DNA of 64,000 nt from Siphonodentalium dalli (lineage: Eukaryota; Mollusca; Scaphopoda; Gadilida; Siphonodentaliidae), in contig CP136069.1 of the NCBI GenBank assembly GCA_032622095.1, forward strand, positions 13,066,450-13,130,449, in the 5' to 3' direction. This document shows, piece after piece, positions 53,575-62,717 of this stretch (the stretch's first letter is position 1; the number at the start of each line of letters is the position of its first letter). The translations under genes and the position numbers were made by a program. Under the pieces are notes generated by a model. The model worked only from the letters and a program-made list of their open reading frames with translations. It searched no databases and was not told the origin of the DNA.

Positions 53575-53593
53575 TGGTGCCTTCGAGCCAGGA
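53575..53593 (+). promoter_or_regulatory. Putative primer-binding site
   Basis: TGGTGCCTTCGAGCCAGGA starts 11 nt after the LTR. It begins with TGG, as required to pair with a tRNA CCA end. The core CCTTCGAGCC matches the acceptor end of animal tRNA-Tyr apart from single-base offsets, so the primer assignment is tentative. Confidence 0.5.
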
Positions 53594-53699
53594 TCTGAAC
53601 GCTAATCACAGACACAACGTGAAGCCAGAAGAGGAACAGTGTGCACAGAAACAGTGTGGGAAAATTCGCAAAACGTGAGTCTAATTGTTTATTATCATA

Positions 53700-54788
53700 A
53701 TGGCTACCCAACAACAACAATCAGCTGGTGTTCTCGCCCCATTGACAGAGTCTATCAATTCTCAAATTGCTGCAATGGCCATGACTACGGTAACACAGGT
53801 AGTGACGTCATTTGACGGGGACCCCACGAAACACCACGGGTGGGTCAAGTCGATAGAAAAATGCGCGATCCTAACCGGCGCTAACGAAGCAAAGAAGCCC
53901 TATATGGCATTCCAGAGCGCGACGGGCCCTGTATCAGATTTTTTACAAAGATATTTGGCCACGAATCCTAACGCCACGTGGCAAGACACAAAAACTGAAT
54001 TATCTAGTCGATTTGCCGAGATAAATGACATTCAATTCGCCTTTTCGATGCTAAGAAAAATCAAGCAAAAACAAAACGAAAATTTACATGTGCTTGCCGA
54101 ACGGATTTTGGAGATCGCGATTGTGGCATACCGAGAGCAGCCCGGCGGGATCAACGCGGTTGAAGGCCAACTCGTAGGGTTTTATATTGACGCTTTAAGA
54201 AGCGACAGTTTGAAAATGAAGTTGATCAGGGATGCGCCGAAGACACTAAAATTGGCAGCCGACATCGCCATGCGGGAAATGGGGATCCGACGGGTATTCA
54301 ACCTACGAACGGGCCGCGAAAATTACAACGAAAACGAACCGGAAGCAATGGAAATCGATAGTTTCAGAAACAAACGCGCGAGAACAACCTGCGATATTTG
54401 CGCAAGCGATAACCACACGACCCGTGAACACCGATCACGCCCGAGACAGGTGCATGTCGAAGCGGTGGTTAAACCACGAACAGTCGAATGTTGGACGTGT
54501 CAAGGTGACCATTTCGCTCGCGACTGCCCCTTTAAGACCGAAAACCGAAGGCACGTATCTTGCTGGGGTTGCAATGGTAATCACTTGGCTAGAAATTGCC
54601 CCTCTAAATCCGGAGATTCGAAGCAGAGGCAATGGAACACGCCAGTAACGCCACCTAGGGGAATCCGCCGAGATCAGCCGAACCGATCACGTGACCTATC
54701 CCATGATACACCGCGTCACAGCCGGAGATATCCGACATTAAACGAACCACCGCGACTAATGACCCCGCCCACATACGCAAAAAACTAA
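53700..54788 (+). CDS. gag: Gag polyprotein of the Gypsy element
   Basis: Starts at ATG 53700 (MATQQQQSAG); the frame opens 15 nt earlier only from TTG. 362 residues. Residues 45-170 resemble a retrotransposon capsid domain (FDGDPTKHHGWVKSIEK, then FLQRYL and W..TKTELSSRF). The C-terminal third is basic and carries nucleocapsid zinc knuckles: CWTCQGDHFARDC and CWGCNGNHLARNC, both CX2CX3HX4C, preceded by a CDICASDNHTTREH relative. The spacing differs by one residue from the usual CX2CX4HX4C and occurs in some Ty3/Gypsy lineages. The last residues (YAKN) lie on the frameshift site, so Gag ends exactly at the slip point. Intact. Confidence 0.9.
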   Translation: MATQQQQSAGVLAPLTESINSQIAAMAMTTVTQVVTSFDGDPTKHHGWVKSIEKCAILTGANEAKKPYMAFQSATGPVSDFLQRYLATNPNATWQDTKTELSSRFAEINDIQFAFSMLRKIKQKQNENLHVLAERILEIAIVAYREQPGGINAVEGQLVGFYIDALRSDSLKMKLIRDAPKTLKLAADIAMREMGIRRVFNLRTGRENYNENEPEAMEIDSFRNKRARTTCDICASDNHTTREHRSRPRQVHVEAVVKPRTVECWTCQGDHFARDCPFKTENRRHVSCWGCNGNHLARNCPSKSGDSKQRQWNTPVTPPRGIRRDQPNRSRDLSHDTPRHSRRYPTLNEPPRLMTPPTYAKN

Positions 54789-54821
54789 GGAATCCTCTCA
54801 TTGAGGCCACATGTGAGAGGA
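54779..54821 (+). promoter_or_regulatory. -1 programmed ribosomal frameshift site (gag to pol)
   Basis: The slippery heptamer A AAA AAC (54779-54785) is in the gag frame and is followed at once by the gag stop TAA (54786-54788). After a 7-nt spacer (54786-54792), TCCTCTCA (54793-54800) is exactly inverted as TGAGAGGA (54814-54821), an 8-bp stem with a 13-nt loop. The pol frame is -1 relative to gag and open from the heptamer onward. Heptamer, spacer and stem match established -1 frameshift signals. Confidence 0.85.
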
Positions 54822-57800
54822 AATTTAGTATCAACATTGTGGGGAATCCCAGCTCGTGTTTAGTCAGAATAGGGAAAAATAAATATCGCTCATTAGTAGA
54901 TAGTGGAGCGGAAGTATCATTGATTCACAAACGCGTCTATGACGCATTACAGTTCCGACCAAAACTAACTAGGGAACACATCAACCTTAGCTCCGTGAAT
55001 GGGAAGTCACTGGGCGTACTTGGTAGCGTGGAACTGACCTTCAGAATGGCGAAACTAAAATTAACCCATAAATTTTATGTGGCGAATGATATGACCCGGA
55101 ATATGATCTTGGGGAGGGATTGGTTGACCTCTCGGGGGGTCAGACTATATTATGATCTGGGATGCCTCAAGGTCAGTGACGTGTACGTCCCATTGGAATC
55201 GGACGCGCACATAGCTTCCCTGCTGAGATTGACCAGCAAGGTTAGCTTAAAGCCTCAAACATCAACTTTATGTATGGGAAAATCAAAAAACTTAGCTTCT
55301 CTTCGCAAGTCGACATTAGTAGAGGTGGCCCAAATCGAGACAGGCTACCTAGCGTCAGAACCCGGTCTGGAAATCGGCAGCTCCATTTCTGGGGTGGGCA
55401 AGAGGAACAAGGTCCCGGTATTACTCGTCAATAACACCAACAAAACGTTTCGCCTACGACGGGGCAGTGTAATCGGCAAGACGGTAGTGTGTGACCCTGG
55501 AACCAGCCGCGAAATTAACTCTTTGTCACAAAGTTCCCAGTTCCCGACGACCTGTAATTACCGCGACGATGGCTACGCCCTTAGACGCGCCGGCCATAAC
55601 GGGGGAGACAACTCTAGGTCAGCGCGCGCTACCGGCGAGAAAAGATTAAATTTGGCCGAAGTTTCGTGCCCAGAGCGATACCGAGAAACACTGATAAAAT
55701 TGTTGAAGTCCAACTCGGACATCTTTGCCGACAAAGATACCGAGCTGACACAGACGAGCACAGTCAAAATGCATATCGACACGGGAAACCACCCTCCGAT
55801 AAAACTTCGCCCGTATCGCACCCCTTTGAATAAACGACCGGTGGTTGACGTTGCCATAAATGATATGCTAGAAGCAGACATTATCAGGCCGAGTTCGAGT
55901 CCTTACTCAAGTCCGATTGTTATGGTTGATAAGCGCGATGGCACCAAACGATTTTGCGTCGACTTCAGGCAATTAAATGCCGTAACCAAACCTATGTCAT
56001 ACCCACTTCCGGTTATCGACGATATTTTGGCACTTCTTGGAAAATCTAAATTCTTCACCGCTATCGATCTCAAAAGCGGTTATTGGCAGTGCCAGGTCGC
56101 AGAGGAGGACAAGCAAAAGACGGCATTCGCTTGCCACCGAGGTCTTTTTGAATTCAACTCCATGCCTTTTGGGCTCCGGAACGCTGGAGGGGTTTTCTCC
56201 CAGCTGATGGCCCAGGTGTTATGTGGGATGGGTGATTACGCCATTGCCTACTTAGACGACGTCCTCATCTACAGCGAGTCCCTAGAATTACACTTGGAAC
56301 ATATCCAGAAAGTCTTTGACAAGTTGCGCCAACATACACTGAAATTAAAATTAAAAAAGTGCCAATTCCTAAAGCAAGAAACACGGTATTTGGGTTTTAT
56401 AATTGATACCGACGGCGTCCGACCTGACCCCGACAAGGTCAAGGCCATCCGGTCGCTTGTGCCCCCAACATCAGTAAAAGAAGTACGTTCCTTCATTGGC
56501 ATGAGCAACTACTACCGCAGATTTGTCCCCTCATTTTCGCAAATCGCTGAACCTTTGGTACAGCTTACAAAAAAATATGCCAAATTCAAATGGGACCAAG
56601 CTTGCCAAATTTCGTTTGACAAACTAAAAGAAAATCTCACGGCAGTGCCTCTCCTGGCCTACCCAAATACGGCCACGCCCTATACATTGTATACTGATGC
56701 AAGCGACCTTTGCATCGGTGCCTGTCTGACCCAGTTGGGCTCAGATGGCGTTGAAGAACCAATTTATTATCTCTCACACAAACTTGGTGATACTCAAACC
56801 CGATGGCCAACTGTGGAGAAAGAGGCATATGCAATTCACTTCGCATTACAAAGGTTGGACCATTACCTTCATAACGCCACTTTCACGATAAAAACAGATC
56901 ATAAACCATTGAAGTATCTCTTGGAATCCCCCATGCAGAACAAGAAAATTCAACAGTGGGCTTTGGGCATAACTGGATATAACTGTAACATTGAGTACAT
57001 AGCTGGCCCAGATAATCACTGCGCAGACCTGCTCAGTCGAACGCCACCTAATGCTTATACGGAACAAGAGAAGGCAGAAGTAGAGGTAGATATCAACGAC
57101 AATAACTTTACTGTCGCCGAGACCCAAGCGGAAATCGCCGCCTTGAATTCGTCTCGATTTAAACCCAAAGACTTCGCAAGCTGCGAGGTAACCCCAAAGG
57201 AACTGCCGAATAAAACTCAAATTGGTCAGGCTTACCAACCTACTAATCTACTGTTCAACAAGCCAGGCTTCAACATGCTTGAGGAACAAAAGAAAGACCC
57301 GGAAATTGCGTCAGTTCTGGAGGCCCTCGACAAAGGCGAGGACACCCGGAATGACAAACACTTGATGATTGACGGGGTACTCTATTACCTCTCGAGTGCT
57401 GACGCAGAACCGACCCCACGCCTTTGGGTGCCCGCACATCTTCAAACCAACATAATCCAACAATACCACGATGATAACGGCCACGTGGGAGTAGACAAAA
57501 CGCATGATGCGATTAGGTCGAAATATTTTTGGCCCAGACTGTACAAGGAACTAAACTGTTACGTTGGAAAGTGCGTGACCTGCCAAGTCAGGTCTCTGCA
57601 AAAACAATCCCCTAAAATGCAAATAACGGACACGCCCCCCTACCCTTTTGCCAAAATTGGGTTGGACCTATCAGGGCCCTACCCCACGTCGCTATCGGGT
57701 AACCGCTACATTATCAGCTTCATAGACTTATATAGCGGGTGGGCAGAAGCGTTTCCGGTCAAGGACAAGTCGGCCGATAACGTTGTTCATCTCTTGATCG

Positions 57801-58816
57801 ACGAGATATTCCCGCGACATGGATGCCCTCTAGAAATAATAACTGATAACGGCAGTGAGAACATTAATTACAAGGTCAGGGACACTCTGAAGGCCTTGAA
57901 CATTCACCATGTGACTACGTCTTATTATCACCCCCAGAGCAACAGTAGGGTGGAGAGATTTCACAGGACTTTTAAAGACATTGTCTCAAAGAAAGTGGCA
58001 GACCAAATAAACACGTGGGACGTCCATTTAAATCAAGCACTAGCTGCGATTCGATTTAACAAAAATGAAACTTCAAAATTCTCCCCCTTTTTCTTGTTAT
58101 ACAACCGAGACGTCGTGTTCCCAATAGACAATCTCCTAAAACCCAGGCGTAAATACGCGGGAGAAGATTACCATCAGATAGCGCTGCAACAACAGCACAA
58201 ATCCTTTATGATGGTACACAAACACGTGAAACAGGCGAAACGCCAACAAGCAGCGAAATTTAACAAAAAGGCCACAGACACCAAATTCGAGATTGGCGAG
58301 GCCGTCTATGTGAAGAATCATTTACGAAAAAGCAAACTTGAAAGCAAATGGAAACCCTACTTCCGCATAACCAAGCAAATAACGCCCGTTACTTTCGAGT
58401 TAAGGAATCAATTAACTGGGAAAGTCACACAATCCCATGCTGAACATATGCGCAAAGCCAACCTGGAATGGGAAATCCCCAAAACTGACAACAACAAGCG
58501 TGCTCAAACGTATGTTGTTCCCCCCGAAGACGAAGATAGCGACGTTCCTGCCCCTAACCCTGTGGGTGGGTCTTCTGGCGATGAAACAGAACCATTACCA
58601 GATGATGTAATCGCTCGATATCGGAGACAATGTTCGGACTCCGATGACGAAGATGTCCCTTTAAGCGAGCTTAAGATGCGCTTACAGCGTAGGAAAACGC
58701 GACTCGCGCGCTCAGAGCCGCTACAAAACCCTGACTCGTCCATGGACGAGAGGCTGCAGAGCCGAGTGCCAAGGCACGACGCGCTCCAGCGCCTCGTCGA
58801 AACGGGCGCAAAGTAA
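54785..58816 (+). CDS. pol: Pol polyprotein: protease, RT, RNase H, integrase
   Basis: In the -1 frame after gag; no ATG near its beginning, consistent with expression as Gag-Pol. Counting from 54839: aspartic protease LVDSGAEVSL at about residue 20; reverse transcriptase with VDFRQLN, FGLRNAGGVF and AYLDDVLIYS near 470; RNase H with YTDASD near 618 and TDHKPLKYLL; integrase zinc region HDDNGHVG..CVTCQ near 876-910; catalytic Asp near 941 (GLDLSGP), Asp near 1002 (TDNGSE) and Glu near 1038 (RVERFH). A GPF/Y-like module (WKPYFRITKQITPVTFEL) follows, then an acidic tail. No chromodomain seen. All catalytic residues are present and there are no internal stops. Clear Ty3/Gypsy order (RT-RH before IN). 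Confidence 0.95.
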   Translation, partial: LRNPLIEATCERKFSINIVGNPSSCLVRIGKNKYRSLVDSGAEVSLIHKRVYDALQFRPKLTREHINLSSVNGKSLGVLGSVELTFRMAKLKLTHKFYVANDMTRNMILGRDWLTSRGVRLYYDLGCLKVSDVYVPLESDAHIASLLRLTSKVSLKPQTSTLCMGKSKNLASLRKSTLVEVAQIETGYLASEPGLEIGSSISGVGKRNKVPVLLVNNTNKTFRLRRGSVIGKTVVCDPGTSREINSLSQSSQFPTTCNYRDDGYALRRAGHNGGDNSRSARATGEKRLNLAEVSCPERYRETLIKLLKSNSDIFADKDTELTQTSTVKMHIDTGNHPPIKLRPYRTPLNKRPVVDVAINDMLEADIIRPSSSPYSSPIVMVDKRDGTKRFCVDFRQLNAVTKPMSYPLPVIDDILALLGKSKFFTAIDLKSGYWQCQVAEEDKQKTAFACHRGLFEFNSMPFGLRNAGGVFSQLMAQVLCGMGDYAIAYLDDVLIYSESLELHLEHIQKVFDKLRQHTLKLKLKKCQFLKQETRYLGFIIDTDGVRPDPDKVKAIRSLVPPTSVKEVRSFIGMSNYYRRFVPSFSQIAEPLVQLTKKYAKFKWDQACQISFDKLKENLTAVPLLAYPNTATPYTLYTDASDLCIGACLTQLGSDGVEEPIYYLSHKLGDTQTRWPTVEKEAYAIHFALQRLDHYLHNATFTIKTDHKPLKYLLESPMQNKKIQQWALGITGYNCNIEYIAGPDNHCADLLSRTPPNAYTEQEKAEVEVDINDNNFTVAETQAEIAALNSSRFKPKDFASCEVTPKELPNKTQIGQAYQPTNLLFNKPGFNMLEEQKKDPEIASVLEALDKGEDTRNDKHLMIDGVLYYLSSADAEPTPRLWVPAHLQTNIIQQYHDDNGHVGVDKTHDAIRSKYFWPRLYKELNCYVGKCVTCQVRSLQKQSPKMQITDTPPYPFAKIGLDLSGPYPTSLSGNRYIISFIDLYSGWAEAFPVKDKSADNVVHLLIDEIFPRHGCPLEIITDNGSENINYKVRDTLKALNIHHVTTSYYHPQSNSRVERFHRTFKDIVSKKVADQINTWDVHLNQALAAIRFNKNETSKFSPFFLLYNRDVVFPIDNLLKPRRKYAGEDYHQIALQQQHKSFMMVHKHVKQAKRQQAAKFNKKATDTKFEIGEAVYVKNHLRKSKLESKWKPYFRITKQITPVTFELRNQLTGKVTQSHAEHMRKANLEWEIPKTDNNKRAQTYVVPPEDEDSDVPAPNPVGGSSGDETEPLPDDVIARYRRQCSDSDDEDVPLSELKMRLQRRKTRLARSEPLQNPDSSMDERLQSRVPRHDALQRLVETGAK

Positions 58817-58821
58817 CAAAG

Positions 58822-59019
58822 ATGTTTACAAGTGATGACAGCTCAGAGGATGAGTTAATGGAAGTGGCCGCCATTGAACAAAACCCTCGTGAATCTAGGC
58901 CCGTACCGGCCCCTCGCAAGTGTAAGCAGCTCATGAATGGAGCGAGCATCAACTTAATAGGCAAACCGTCGCTTCAAGCCCTGCTATCAGCGATAATAAT
59001 AGAGTGCTCGAAACAGTGA
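58822..59019 (+). CDS. Accessory frame 1 of the Gypsy element, 65 residues
   Basis: ATG lies 5 nt after the pol stop, in a different frame. The N-terminus is strongly acidic (SDDSSEDELMEV), followed by a Pro/Arg stretch (RPVPAPRKCKQ) and a hydrophobic C-terminus (LQALLSAIIIEC). The C-terminal part is conserved in the reverse copy (36971-37090) with a handful of changes. No family recognised. Reinitiation after pol or a spliced message could express it; a chance frame is possible given its size. Confidence 0.4.
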   Translation: MFTSDDSSEDELMEVAAIEQNPRESRPVPAPRKCKQLMNGASINLIGKPSLQALLSAIIIECSKQ

Positions 59020-59386
59020 CCTGGGGTCCATTACAGAATAAATGAGACCCCACTTTTAACTGTCTTATTGATGACTGATGAGTCTAACCTGGCTTCGTAA
59101 ATGTTGAAAATAGTTAGCCCGACGCCCCAGACCGAATCGCGAATAAATAGTCATGTTCGGATCAATGACAGGTCGCGCGCCCCATGAAACCCGGCACGTG
59201 CGCATGGCGATTTAATAAATAAAGCTTTGAACTTTACAATCACGCGCCGAGAGATAACGAGCACCGCGCCGACGTGCACGCCGCCACCCTTAGGGTTACT
59301 GCGTTTAAGCGCACCCCGCTCAAATAAACACGATCGAAAATATGCTCACGACTGACTTAGTGAACAAAAAAGTATTACCCCAATGA
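59020..59386 (+). promoter_or_regulatory. Spacer with AATAAATAAA before the accessory frames
   Basis: The spacer holds TTTAATAAATAAAGCTTTG near 59210, a good match to animal polyadenylation signals, followed by a GC-rich stretch. It is conserved in the reverse copy. It could end a gag-pol transcript, or be read through; the sequence cannot decide. Confidence 0.35.
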
Positions 59387-59677
59387 ATGGTAGAGATGGC
59401 CATGGTAGTATTTTGCCCTAGTAACGTAGTTACAGTAGTAATTTTCATTATCTTGACCCACCGATTCTGGTGGAAATTTGTTAAACATCAGTTGCCAAGG
59501 TTAGCCATTATGTATAGTAAGCAGTTAGACCAGCGACCTGAGGATATCCTGAATGCCGTGTTCAAAGAACCCATCGACGAAGCAATGGAGACGGATGCAC
59601 CAAAGCCGTCTGCGCTATTCCGGGACAACACTCAGGAACGCCTACATGTATATCCAATTATAGCCGTCAGAGGCTGA
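59387..59677 (+). CDS. Accessory frame 2: small single-pass membrane protein
   Basis: 96 residues from ATG. One hydrophobic segment at residues 6-24 (VVFCPSNVVTVVIFIILT), then a basic, aromatic stretch (HRFWWKFVKH) and a hydrophilic tail with EPIDEAMETDAP. This is too short for an envelope glycoprotein: no signal peptide plus ectodomain, no furin site, no fusion peptide. The same 96-codon frame is intact in the reverse copy (36320-36610) with five changes. Topology by the positive-inside rule puts the tail in the cytoplasm. Function unknown; a membrane-targeting or assembly role is speculation. Confidence 0.55.
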   Translation: MVEMAMVVFCPSNVVTVVIFIILTHRFWWKFVKHQLPRLAIMYSKQLDQRPEDILNAVFKEPIDEAMETDAPKPSALFRDNTQERLHVYPIIAVRG

Positions 59678-60143
59678 CCACATCTGTGGCGGATTTGGAT
59701 TAGTATTAATTATGTATCGTATATTAATGTATTCCGAATTTCCTTCGTAATTATTGTTGCGCGGATATCAGAATCATTTGCATGTATATAGACATTTATG
59801 CATTTCATATATTTCAAATATTAATTGTTGCATAACGATGTCCAGGGTATTATAGTTGTATAATCATCATAATGATTATAGCAAGCGTTGAATAGGGACT
59901 ATAAATCCCGACATTCGGTCATAAGTTTTGATGATTGAAATCAATCACCCCGACTTATCTTGTGTTTAACTGTTCGTCAACCAATCCATCTAGATAATTA
60001 GTTGTAAATTCCATTTTCGTATTGGGCCGATCTGACGACCCTCAAGCGATACCGATAAATTGGAAAAGTAACCATTGAGTATACTGACTGTCATTTGTTC
60101 TCAAACCTCACACAAATATCCGTTTGAGTATTACAGGCTGACC

Positions 60144-60665
60144 ATGGCGGTGGAACAAGGGTCGACCAGTTGTCAGAACCTACCCCCATACTCGGACATT
60201 GAGGACGAAAATACCTCGACATCCGATGATGACGATATGACACCCAATTCAGATGCACGACCATCCACCAGCAGGCGGCCGCATGAAAGCTACCTCGACA
60301 TGATGCCGCGCATGCAGTCACCCACATCCTACAACCAGCCATGGGTTCAGCCTTACAACGAGCATAGACGATATTACGCGATGCAGTCACCTCCCCCGCC
60401 TTACAGCCCGCCCAGAGAATCTGAAGATGCACTCATCGACATCGACCCCGATTGGTACTACTTCACGGACGAACACCGACAGCCGATCCAGACTCGCCAG
60501 CGAACCTACGCTAGAGCACGACAGCAGCCGTACCAACGACACCGACGGACATACGAACAACAGAGGCCTCTCATTCACCGATGCCGCTGTTGCGAACTAC
60601 TCCGACGAATCATCAACCTGCTACGCAGCAACGTATTGGACTTGCGATTTCAAGATCAACTTTAA
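60144..60665 (+). CDS. Accessory frame 3: acidic/PPPY/Arg-rich protein, 173 residues
   Basis: ATG at 60144 in a strong context (ACCATGG), directly after a possible splice acceptor (TATTACAG|G at 60136) with a pyrimidine-rich tract. An in-frame extension to 60075 lacks ATG. Layout: acidic Ser/Asp segment (residues 19-32), QSPPPPYSPP at 81-90 containing the PPxY motif that in known systems recruits NEDD4-type ubiquitin ligases, an Arg/Gln-rich stretch at 112-145, and a C-terminus CRCCELLRRIINLLRSNVL. The C-terminus is conserved in the reverse copy although the rest differs. It ends 4 nt before the polypurine tract. No signal peptide or membrane segment, so not an envelope. Function unknown. Confidence 0.6.
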   Translation: MAVEQGSTSCQNLPPYSDIEDENTSTSDDDDMTPNSDARPSTSRRPHESYLDMMPRMQSPTSYNQPWVQPYNEHRRYYAMQSPPPPYSPPRESEDALIDIDPDWYYFTDEHRQPIQTRQRTYARARQQPYQRHRRTYEQQRPLIHRCRCCELLRRIINLLRSNVLDLRFQDQL

Positions 60666-60669
60666 ATCG

Positions 60670-60683
60670 AAAAAGTGAAGGAG
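60670..60683 (+). promoter_or_regulatory. Polypurine tract
   Basis: AAAAAGTGAAGGAG ends 3 nt before the 3' LTR. It is purine-only apart from one T and sits where plus-strand DNA synthesis is primed in LTR elements. Confidence 0.8.
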
Positions 60684-60686
60684 TAA

Positions 60687-61435
60687 TGTGCCAAGACAAC
60701 CACAGGGACATAACTTTCAACCCGGGAAGAAGATAGGAAATCTCTGTCAGAGGGGCGCTCGATTACCACACATATCAGCGTCGCTGTTGACCACATCTAG
60801 ATCACAAAAGTACTGAGCACCAAATCGAATTAGCGAGCGTCCATGCAATAACATAGGGAAATGATTTGTGGAGTAAACAGAACACGGTCTTGAGGATTAT
60901 CAAGACCAGATGTATCGCCTAGAAAGCTACTGAAACCAGGAGAGTTAATAGGACCCATGGGGAGATGACGATAACTCAATTACCCTAAGTACGATGAACC
61001 GACGCGCCGTGAAAATACACATGGCCGTGATTAGCAGACACTGGGTATTTTAGGAAGAAGAAGCCGACATGATAAGACAGTTCTAACCAGCTACCCGATA
61101 GTAACAACAAATTCTCGGACGCCAGAGAAAAGCAGCTAGAAGGATGGTTGAAGATACAAGGTAAACATGATGATCTTGTGATCCTAACAACATCTCACTG
61201 ATGCGCCGGCGGAAGAAGAACATGAGACGACAGGAAGATAAACTCAACCGGAACTCAACCGAGTAGAATACAAGCAGATACATCCAACCTATGAAGACGG
61301 AAGAAGATCCCAACCCAAGCAGACGACAGGAAGAGAAACCCAGATACCGATGATTGAACATTATTGACTTTGTTATATATAAATAATCAAACCGTTCTGA
61401 TAGCCTTAAGAGTTATATGTACCCGTATTGGCACA
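60687..61435 (+). repeat. 3' LTR of the complete Gypsy element
   Basis: 749 bp, TGTGCC to GGCACA, with no difference from the 5' LTR that I could find by eye. Followed by GTAT (61436-61439), the target duplication. Confidence 0.95.
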
Positions 61436-61478
61436 GTATCTTGATGATATGGGGACCGTCTGGTCGGATCGAGTACCT
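61436..61478 (+). mobile_element. Family A element, right part beyond the Gypsy insertion
   Basis: Completes 52417-52814: CTTGATGATATGGGGACC and GAGTACCT, followed by TTAA at 61479-61482. Confidence 0.8.
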
Positions 61479-61594
61479 TTAAATGGACCCATGCTTGTTC
61501 ATACGCATATAACATTTATAACAGTGTGTAAAACAAATACACCTATATCAACAAGAACATGCAAAAATAATGGGTCGATTTCATTCTTATTCAT

Positions 61595-61887
61595 TCTTAT
61601 TTCATATATGGCCCAGAAACACGTGGTCAAACGGAGGGTCTCGGACATGGATAACTCTAAAAACAAGTGGTAATATGGCAAAATTTCGTGAATACTCAAG
61701 TGATAATACGGCCATATTCGTTGAACAAAATGTTGATAAATAACAAATTTTGGGAAATCTGATACAATAGTTGACAGTGATTAGCATTATTTTGTGTTGC
61801 AATAAATAGATTCTGATAACTAAAGCCTATTTAGAAAAAATGTTGAATCTTGATGATATGGGAACCATCTGATCGGAGTGACTACCT
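61595..61887 (+). mobile_element. Family A element, left-truncated copy
   Basis: GGCCCAGAAACACGTGGTCAA, GGATAACTCTAAAAACAAGTG and CTTGATGATATGGGAACC match 52545-52800 and the right end of the split copy. Ends ACTACCT then TTAA (61888-61891). The left end is not the usual terminus. Confidence 0.7.
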
Positions 61888-61916
61888 TTAATAACACTTC
61901 AATAATGAGATATCGC

Positions 61917-62190
61917 ATGTCAAAACCATTGTTATGTAAACATTACTGTTACAGTAGAATTACCGATACAAGTTTGACTAGTCCAAAAAGATACCAAAGT
62001 TTAATCAAAACTTGACGCTAAACAACGGAAAAGGTCAAGGCAGTGAAAAGGTCAAGGCAGTGAAAAATATTCTGAAAATCATATCGAAAATAAAACATTT
62101 GAACTTACTGTACACGATTGCGATATCTATTGACAAATTACTGTAAACAGTTTTGTTTACATAACAATGGTTTCAACACGGGAAATGTCA
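61917..62190. repeat. Inverted-repeat element (~270 bp)
   Basis: TGTCAAAACCATTGTTATGTAAACATTACTGT at the left is imperfectly inverted at the right (GTTTACATAACAATGGTTTCAACA). The interior has a two-copy AAGGTCAAGGCAGTGAAAA. Non-coding. Confidence 0.6.
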
Positions 62191-62235
62191 TTAATGGAGA
62201 CCTGTGAGTAATGCATATATAGATAGAACGACACA

Positions 62236-62340
62236 AGTGTGTGAACATGATAACGTTATTGCACGAGTTTGTTCTGACGCGATGGTAAAACGAGAACCGG
62301 CACGACAAACGAGTGCAATAACTTTAATATGTTCACAAAA
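62236..62340. repeat. Imperfect ~100-bp palindrome
   Basis: GTGTGAACATGATAACGTTATTGCACGAGTTTGT on the left pairs with ACAAACGAGTGCAATAACTTTAATATGTTCACA on the right (mismatches in the middle of the arm), loop about 30 nt. Confidence 0.65.
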
Positions 62341-62717
62341 CTGTGTTGTTCTATGTTTATTGCACATTCTGAAGATTGTAGCTTGTACTATACTAAAATT
62401 TAGGTCTATATTGTTTATTTAATTGCACAAACGTGTGCTTAGTGTAGATTATACCTAATCATTTAGTGAAGAATTGTCTGCTACGATTGACGTCGCTAAT
62501 GACGTTGTTGACGTAATCGGTTTGTAACTTTGTATTGTTCAAGAACAATACACAATTGTTTATTGAACGTTTTGAAATATTCTGTATTTTGCTGTATTTC
62601 ACACAAATAAGCCATTGAGTGTGCAATAAAAAAACAAAGTGTATTTAATTTTCAATGTTTTTTTTTACAGACTAATGTTTTTGCATATTTACCCACTGTG
62701 AGGTCATTTGGTCCCTT

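Noticed and set aside
53575-53593. Firm assignment of the retrotransposon primer to tRNA-Tyr
   Set aside because: The core matches, but single-base offsets remain and the site lies 11 nt from the LTR, so it is left tentative.
59387-59677. Envelope gene in the Gypsy element
   Set aside because: The downstream frames lack signal peptide, long ectodomain, cleavage site and fusion segment; only a small membrane protein and a soluble PPPY protein are present.
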